In this document: positions 7,565 through 13,343 of the stretch, in pieces | Layout: the number at the start of each line of letters is the position of its first letter | How positions within the stretch are numbered: the stretch's first letter is position 1 | Assembly (NCBI GenBank): GCA_030267965.1 | Contig: BRYA01001108.1 | Span: 1-13,343 of the forward strand | Direction: 5' to 3' | Length of the DNA: 13,343 nucleotides | From: Triparma columacea | Lineage: Eukaryota; Sar; Bolidophyceae; Parmales; Triparmaceae | Made by a program: the position numbers and the translations under genes | Notes under the pieces: model-generated | The model's input: only the letters and a program-made list of their open reading frames with translations | Database searches by the model: none | What the model was told of the DNA's origin: nothing

Positions 7565-7832
7565 TTGTTAGAACATTGTTGTTGTTACTCCATTACAATC
7601 TCGAATCCGAAACTCTCATCTTTGGCATTTTCTTCATTAGGATTTGGACCACCTCGAGAGTCAACATGTCACAAAACTGTCATTATTGAACGATTTATAA
7701 ACCCAATCCACAAATATCTACAACCAAATCCCCTCAAATCTTGCCAACAATAGCATTGTATGCAATAACAATTCAATATCGCCCGAAGTGGACCAAAAAA
7801 AGACAATTTACAACCACCTTTTCCGATGACAT
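7565..7832. other. intergenic, probable divergent 5' region
   Basis: AT-rich sequence between the small membrane protein exon (minus) and the ankyrin gene (plus). It should hold both promoters and the missing first exon of the membrane protein. Short minus-strand frames here carry ATGs but none gives a convincing signal peptide or a donor in the required phase. Confidence 0.4.
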
Positions 7833-9025
7833 ATGGTTGTCTCATTTTTGCCCCCCAAGTCAAATCTGCCCCTAAAACGTACCCAAAGAGGTAGGAGAAA
7901 GAAACGCAGTTGCAGTGGTCACGACGAGAAGGCACAGAAGGATAGTGTACTGCATATTTCAAAGTTTGAGGTAAAATCTTCGATTTTATCGACTCCTGAG
8001 CCTAATCCGGACCTAACTTTGGCAAAGAAAGAGATGCCTGAGCAGATAGAACCAGCTGCGTTGGACTCGGATTTGTGTCAGTTGGCTGCCTTTGGTATGC
8101 TCGACGGTCTGAAGAAGCTCTTGTAAGTAAGAGGGAGTGCGTATTTTTGCTGAATTCCACACAACCCCGGCCCAACTGCCCGAACATTGGAGGGGAAAAT
8201 TGAGTTTTTGGTGGCATTTTCTGTTCGTTTTTTTAAGCTTGACGCGTGGCTTTGGCGCTTGGTCTTTTGTAGGAGCGCGAGTTTTGTCTCCATCTGGTGC
8301 ATTATCCTCTACTTCCCTTCTTCCTCCCCAAAGCATTCTCTTGCTTACCCATCCATCCCCCCTATCTTCACTCCACGCAACGCAGGGCTGGAGACAGTCC
8401 GACAGAAGAAGAAGGAGAGGAGCCTGCGGCACCCGCAATCGATTTGAACCAAACGGATGAGAGAGGGTGCAGCCCCCTTGTGTGGGCTTCCAGGAATGGG
8501 CACCTTGATGTTGTCTCTTACTTGATTGACCTAGGAGCTGAGGTGGACGTCAAGTCCTTCGGAAAGTTGACCGCGCTGCATCACGCTTGCAACTCGTCTG
8601 TGGAGAACTGCGTGGCCAAGTTGATTGAAGCTGGTGCAGATGTGAATGCCACCGATGAAGGTGGGAACTCGTGTCTGCATTGGGCTGTTGCGCGGGGAGT
8701 TTTGAATATTATCGTCCGCCTGACAGACGCCGGCGCCGACATCACCGCGTCAAACAATGCTGGGGTTACCCCCCTTCAAAAGGCTACAATCTTTGGCCAG
8801 GTGGCTGTTGTAAAGAAGCTCATTGATCTGGGCTCTGACGTCAATTCCTCGGATTCCATCGGCATGACACCTCTTCATATTGCGGCGAGTTGCGGCTTCA
8901 AGAGTATCGTCAGCATCCTTAGGAAAAACGGAGCTGCTGAAGTCAAGAACAATGCTGGGAAGACTCCCTCCGACTTATCCATCGACAAGGCGACCACTGC
9001 TGCCCTGACAGAGAACGTCGACTAA
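7833..9025 (+). CDS. ankyrin-repeat protein
   Basis: Two exons, 7833-8122 and 8386-9025, joined across a 263-nt intron (CTCTT|GTAAGTAAG donor, AACGCAG acceptor, phase 2), give 309 aa. The N-terminal ~55 residues are basic and low in conservation (RTQRGRRKKRSC), possibly a nuclear-localisation signal. Ankyrin repeats follow. A half-repeat, DLCQLAAFGMLDGLKKLL, is split from its second part by an acidic insert (SPTEEEGEEPAAPA) at the intron junction. Five clear units come next, marked by SPLVWASRNGHLDVV, TALHHACNSSVENCV, SCLHWAVARGVLNII, TPLQKATIFGQVAVV and TPLHIAASCGFKSIV, then a partial cap (GKTPSDL). Ankyrin repeats bind proteins; no catalytic or membrane domain is present, so it is probably an adaptor. 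The specific partner cannot be inferred. The ATG at 7833 is the first in frame before conserved sequence, but the start is not independently confirmed. Confidence 0.88.
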
Positions 9026-9496
9026 TAATATATAACAATTGGACGTCGACGGAATAAGAAGAAGAAAGAGAAGTTGGTACACGATGAAACGATGAGACGA
9101 TGATGATATGATGAGTCATCGATCATCTGCCCGTAATAATAATACTCTGTAAAAAACAAGGAAATCCTTCCCCCTTCTCCCCTCCTCCCCCGCTTTTAAT
9201 TTTGTCTTAAACCCGGTAGTCGTCACCCCAAGTATACCCCTTCCCCAAAAATAATGAGCCTCCTTCTCCTCCTTCTCTTGCTCCTCCTCCTGTACGTACG
9301 TTTTTTTCCAGACTAAACCTTTCGCACCCTGAGCAAGCATGTTTTAGCTCAAGCAAACTGTCCAAAGCCAGTACCCCATAATCACAAATATGGAAAAATC
9401 AATCCGAGGGATGCAGAGAGAGAAGACTTTCTTCAGTGGGGAGTTGAGAAAGCACTGAGACATGAAAATCTTTGATCCTTTAATTCTGAGTGAAAT
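9026..9496. other. intergenic between ankyrin and EF-hand genes
   Basis: Holds short ATGA-rich direct repeats (about 9080-9120), two polypyrimidine tracts (about 9165-9200 and 9259-9310), the self-complementary GTACGTAC near 9293, and the 5' UTR of the EF-hand gene. Minus-strand frames across the pyrimidine tracts are Glu/Lys-rich low complexity and are not called. No RNA gene or clear poly(A) signal was recognised. Confidence 0.5.
9110..9120. promoter_or_regulatory. possible bZIP (AP-1/GCN4-type) site
   Basis: GATGAGTCATC is an 11-base palindrome containing ATGAGTCAT, the consensus for AP-1/Gcn4 bZIP factors. It lies about 380 bp before the EF-hand start codon and 90 bp after the ankyrin stop. 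It sits in ATGA-rich sequence, so chance occurrence is quite possible. Confidence 0.2.
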
Positions 9497-12400
9497 ATGG
9501 TTTACTCGAAGGAAGAAGTGATGGTGAAGGGCCCAAAAAGTATTCTTAGGCCAATCAAGGTGCGTAGAAACTCGCGGTTAACTGTAATTGGGCCTTTCTT
9601 CCATAACCGCTTGTGGCTTAACAGACCGAAACCATGTCTATTTTCTCACTCTTTATCTGGACGCTACAGGATAATATCAGACTAGAGTGCAAGAAGCGAA
9701 GGATTCGTCTCACAGATTTCTTCAAAACGTTCGATCGGATGCACCTGGGACGTGTAAGCAAGAATCAGTTCCACCGGGCCATTCTTTTGTCAGGGATTAC
9801 AGTCAGCCCCGAGGAGGTGGACCTGATAATGACCAGGTACGAGGTCCCTGCCGAAAATATGCCTGACGGGCACGCCGACATGGTCAACTATACGAAGTTC
9901 TGCACCCAGATTGACAAGGTGTTCACAATCCAGGGCTTGGAGAAGGATCCCTTGAAGCAGGTGAAGTTGGCGCTCGAGGACGTGGGCGAGCCCGTTCTGG
10001 GGCCCGATAACCCTGCACTCACCGCTGTCGAGAGCGAGGACCTGAAAGGGATCCTCTCCGAGTTCAACAGCCACTGCAAGAACAGGGGGTATAATGTCAA
10101 GGTCTTGTTCGGAGATTTCGACAGGAACAACGATGGCCAGATCACGAACGAGCAATTCATGAGGAACGTCTTCGTCCTTTGCCCGCAACTCTCCATGGCT
10201 CACGCCGAGCTCGTCTGCAAGGCTTATGCTGCGCCCATGGGAATGAACTACAGGGAGCTCCACAGGCACTGTACTGACATCGACCTGCCTGACGTCGAGG
10301 ACAGCTCGCTCTTCGGGAGGATGGCAAAAAGCAAATCAGAAATCAATATCGACGAAGCAACTCTCGATGAGGTTGTTACGTTCTTTGCTATGAAGATTGC
10401 CCAGACTCCGGGGATCAGAATGGCCGATTACTTCGTCCCCTTCGATAAGATGAAAACCAACACGATCAAAACCAAGCAATTCTTGCAGGGGCTCGTCAGG
10501 TGTTTCGGGAGCTTGACCCTAATACAGACGGAGGCCCTCAGCCTCAAGTACGAAAACTCAGCCACTGGCCTTGTAGACTACAGGGTCTTCATCAACGAGA
10601 TCACTGAGATCGCGGGATCACTCGCGTATGACAGGACGCCCGGGTTTAGCCAGACTACCATTCTCGATGACAAAGAGCAGGAGTTCGTTAAGGAAGTCCT
10701 TCTGGAAATGTGCGGTAAGGTCACCAAGCACAGAATCATGCTTAAGCCCACATTCCAGGATTTTGATAGGAGATACGAGGATCACGTGAGCAAGGAGCAG
10801 TTCATGAGGGCGCTCAGTATGTTCAACCTACTCCCCCAGAGCACCTACGCCATTGACGCTGTTTGCCTGGCTTTCTCCCCCACCAGCTTCAGGCACTCTG
10901 CTGGCAAGTTTGTCAACTACAGGAAGTTCTTGGACTATATCCAGGGCATCGTGGCCAAAACTGAGAGGGAGCAGATGGCCTTGAGCGCGGATGCGTACAA
11001 GGACGTCCCAAGGCACCTCAGGAGTGACTTCACTCCTGGTGAGGTTGCTGATGGGGTTGAGATCCAGGTGGAGTGGTCCGAAGAAGAGAAGAAGGGCGAC
11101 TCCCTGGAAGACTTTGTCGACGATTTTGGTGGGATGAGCTTTACTTCTAGCCCCAGCAAGATTAGTGTCATCACGGGGAGGCCCGAGAAAAGCTTGCAGA
11201 CGATTATTGACGACATCAGGAGGAGCGTGCTGCAAAACAGGATTAGGTTAGTGTAGTGCGGGATGGGATTGGAAACAGAGAAATCGATGGCGACGACGCT
11301 AGCGACGATGATTATTATTTACTGACTCATATCAACCACACCACCACACAGGCTCGCTACCTTCTTTGAAGACCAGGACAAGCTCCGCAAGGGGAAACTG
11401 ACCAAGGACCAGTTCTACAAGGGACTCACGAGCAGTGGACAGAGACTCAGTGAGAGCGAAATTAGTATCCTCTCCACAGAGTATGCTTGTCTCGACGACA
11501 CCGACGCAAGGGGGGAGCCCCTCGTGAGGTGGACAGACTTCTGCAATGACATTGATGCTGTCTTCACTGTCAGCGGACTTGAGACTAAGCCTAATCTCGA
11601 TGTCGTCTCTACTATCAGGAACATCAGGGCCAACTTCAACGACGCAGCATCCGTGTCTGTTCTCGAGGACGATGAAAACGCTGAGCTCTCCCAGTACCTT
11701 ACTGAGGTCAGCATGGACGTTGCCCGCAAGGGGATAAACCTCTTCCCCCCCTTCGAGGACTTTGACAGGTTCCACAGGGGTACTGTGACCGAGGGCATGT
11801 TCGGGAGGGTGCTAAGCGGCCTCGGATACTTCCCCGACGACAGGATCTGTCAGCTGCTCGTCAAAAAATTCCAGGACACACCAGTGGACAGCCAGAAGGA
11901 TGTTAACTACAAGGCCTTCATTGCCGTTCTGGAAATGATTGCTCAAGGGGTTGACGCAAGAGATGTTCCCTCCGCCATGCAGTACAAGATTGAACAAACC
12001 GCAGACACCGCCGTCCCGTTTGATGCCAGTCAGTATGTTGTTAAGAGTCCTCAGAAGCCAGCCGGATTCATGGACGCCGTCGTTGGAGACGTGGCGGAAA
12101 CATTAGAGGAGGTTAAGAGGCAGTGTGACTACCACAAAGTCAGGCTTGCCGATTTCCTTGCCGATGGGGACAGGCTCAGAAGTGGGGACCTCACCACAAG
12201 CAAGTTCAGGAATGGGCTTGCAAGGGCTGGGGTAAACCTCACCGCCACCGAGCTTTTAGCGCTCGAGAGCCAGTTCAGGAGTATCAAGAGACCAGACATG
12301 ATAGCATGGAGGGAGTTCCTTGAGGCTATCAATGGAGCAAATGTGACAAGGAAGCTTGAGCCCGAAGAAACGGGGGTCGACGTCTTCGAGCTGGAGAGGA

Positions 12401-12660
12401 TCCTAACAATGATCAAGGATATCGTCGAGAACAGGAGGCTCAACCTCAAGCCTTACTTCCAGGACTTCGACAGGCGTCACCAGTATTCCGTCACTCAGAA
12501 CCAATTCTCCGCTGTCATGAGCACCCTCACCATACCCATCAGCCAGAAGGAACTGCAGGTGCTCTTCTTTGCCTTCATGGTCACCGAAGGCAAGAAGCCG
12601 ACCGAGAGGATTGATTACAAGGCATTTATTAAGAGGGTCGACTCGGACATTACATACTAG
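9497..12660 (+). CDS. eight-repeat EF-hand-like protein, possibly axonemal
   Basis: Three exons, 9497-9559, 9670-11246 and 11352-12660, with introns of 110 nt (phase 0, donor AAG|GTGCGT, acceptor CTACAG) and 105 nt (phase 2, donor TTAG|GTTAGT, acceptor CACACAG). The second junction restores NRIRLATFFEDQD. The product is 982 aa, soluble, with no signal or membrane span. It consists of eight repeats of about 100-120 residues. Each has a basic helix, a phrase like RLxxFFxDFDR, a loop (xxGxVTxxQF), a second helix and a VNYxxF-type segment. Examples are FFKTFDRMHLGRVSKNQF, FGDFDRNNDGQITNEQF, FQDFDRRYEDHVSKEQF and FQDFDRRHQYSVTQNQF. Most loops lack the acidic residues for calcium; only repeat 2 (about 172-183) has N, D and G in place, with Gln instead of Glu at position 12. 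Tandem EF-hand-pair proteins such as CFAP115 and EFCAB6 lie inside ciliary microtubules, so a flagellar structural role is a reasonable guess, not shown. The ATG at 9634 lies in the intron and is not used in this model. Confidence 0.88.
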
Positions 12661-13343
12661 GAGGAGCAGAGCAGGGAAGGGGGAAAGGAAGGGTGTGGGG
12701 GGGGGGGGATTTGGGAACAAAAAGAAGAGATTGTCGAATTGGAGTCTGTTGTCAGTGAAACGTGAGCGTCTCGGATTATATGTTACGATGGAAGTGCATT
12801 CACCAGTCACAGCTTACTACTCATGCAACGCTTTTCTTGATCCCCCCAGCCAGGAGACAATTGATGGGATTGAAGAGGAGAGGCACGAAAAGGAGTAGCG
12901 CGAGATGAACCGTAACAACGATTGTGCACGTTTGACTGTGGAGGAAAGGTTCCTCCATCCCTGTGCCTCCTCCATCCCTGTGCCTCATTCATTGCCTCCC
13001 TGATTCATCGCCCCCCCCCCTCTGCTCATCGGCTCTTCTTTACCCCCAATGAGATAGACAGGCTCGGGTTTTATAGACACAAGAATTGCGTTTTTCCCCA
13101 CGATTTACCCACTTGTCTTCCGTTCTCACCTAACCAAAAGGGTTGGGATGACATTTTGTGGTGATGGGCGGATGAGTCCGATGGGGAGGTTGGTTTTTTG
13201 TGGTATGAAAGATAATTTGACTTAAAGTAGTTGATTAGAAAGGACTGAATAAAGCCAGAAATACGGGGAATACTATAATATACAGTAAACAACCAGTAAT
13301 TTGGTAAGAAAATTGGGGTATAGTAGAGGGGTCTCGGGAGGCG
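12661..13343. other. intergenic tail, no gene supported
   Basis: After the EF-hand stop come a purine-rich stretch with a 12-G run (12697-12708), a 17-bp perfect tandem repeat (12951-12984) and a 10-C run (13011-13020). Short frames in both strands lack homology signals. One, from ATG 12788 to 12898, encodes 36 residues and is not supported. AATAAA at 13248-13253 could be a poly(A) signal, but it lies almost 600 bp beyond the nearest stop codon. Confidence 0.5.
12951..12984. repeat. 17-bp perfect tandem duplication
   Basis: TCCTCCATCCCTGTGCC occurs twice head to tail at 12951-12967 and 12968-12984. It lies in non-coding pyrimidine-rich DNA. Confidence 0.85.

Noticed and set aside
9116..9340. 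Minus-strand Glu/Lys-rich frame
   Set aside because: It arises from polypyrimidine tracts on the plus strand, with low-complexity composition and no recognisable domain.
12788..12898. 36-codon plus-strand frame starting with ATG
   Set aside because: Short, no domain, no splice or promoter support; could be chance.
13155..13190. Hammerhead-ribozyme-like string GCGGATGAGTCCGATGGGGA
   Set aside because: It has GATGAGTCC but lacks the CTGATGA core start and the GAAA core, and the flanks do not form the needed stems.

Overview
This is a gene-dense stretch of a eukaryotic nuclear genome. Five genes can be assembled with GT-AG introns of about 64-263 nt, and a sixth is 5'-incomplete. Many introns carry a CTAAC- or CTGAC-like branch site 25-45 nt before the acceptor. 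Start codons are 115 nt apart at the divergent pair and stop codons only 13 nt apart at the convergent pair. Two proteins carry mitochondrial-type leaders, one small protein looks like a plastid thylakoid protein, and one large EF-hand repeat protein resembles flagellar components. Together these suggest a unicellular alga or related protist, possibly a photosynthetic stramenopile. The taxonomic guess is weak.

Layout: 1-960 has no gene but holds hairpins followed by T-runs, a diverged ~200-bp repeat pair and a 59-bp repeat pair. 987-2828 (minus) is a glutamate dehydrogenase homologue, three exons, 503 aa. 2829-2943 is a short divergent promoter with the same element placed outward in front of both start codons. 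2944-4310 (plus) is organellar phenylalanyl-tRNA synthetase, two exons, 390 aa. 4324-6883 (minus) is an AlkB-type dioxygenase fused to an SRA (YDG) methyl-DNA-reader domain, about 790 aa. 6902-7060 is a decayed collagen-like Gly-X-Thr tract. 7322-7552 (minus) is the last exon of a small single-membrane-span protein. 7833-9025 (plus) is an ankyrin-repeat protein, two exons, 309 aa. 9497-12660 (plus) is an eight-repeat EF-hand-like protein, three exons, 982 aa. 12661-13343 holds only low-complexity sequence and a possible poly(A) signal.

The two best leads are these. First, the AlkB-SRA fusion puts an oxidative demethylase and a domain that flips out 5-methylcytosine on one chain. It suggests a repair or demethylation enzyme aimed at methylated CpG sites. 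Second, the glutamate dehydrogenase homologue keeps its fold and dinucleotide-binding motif but has lost all three active-site lysines, the catalytic aspartate and a substrate asparagine. It is therefore probably a pseudoenzyme or has a different substrate. It shares its promoter with a mitochondrial tRNA synthetase.
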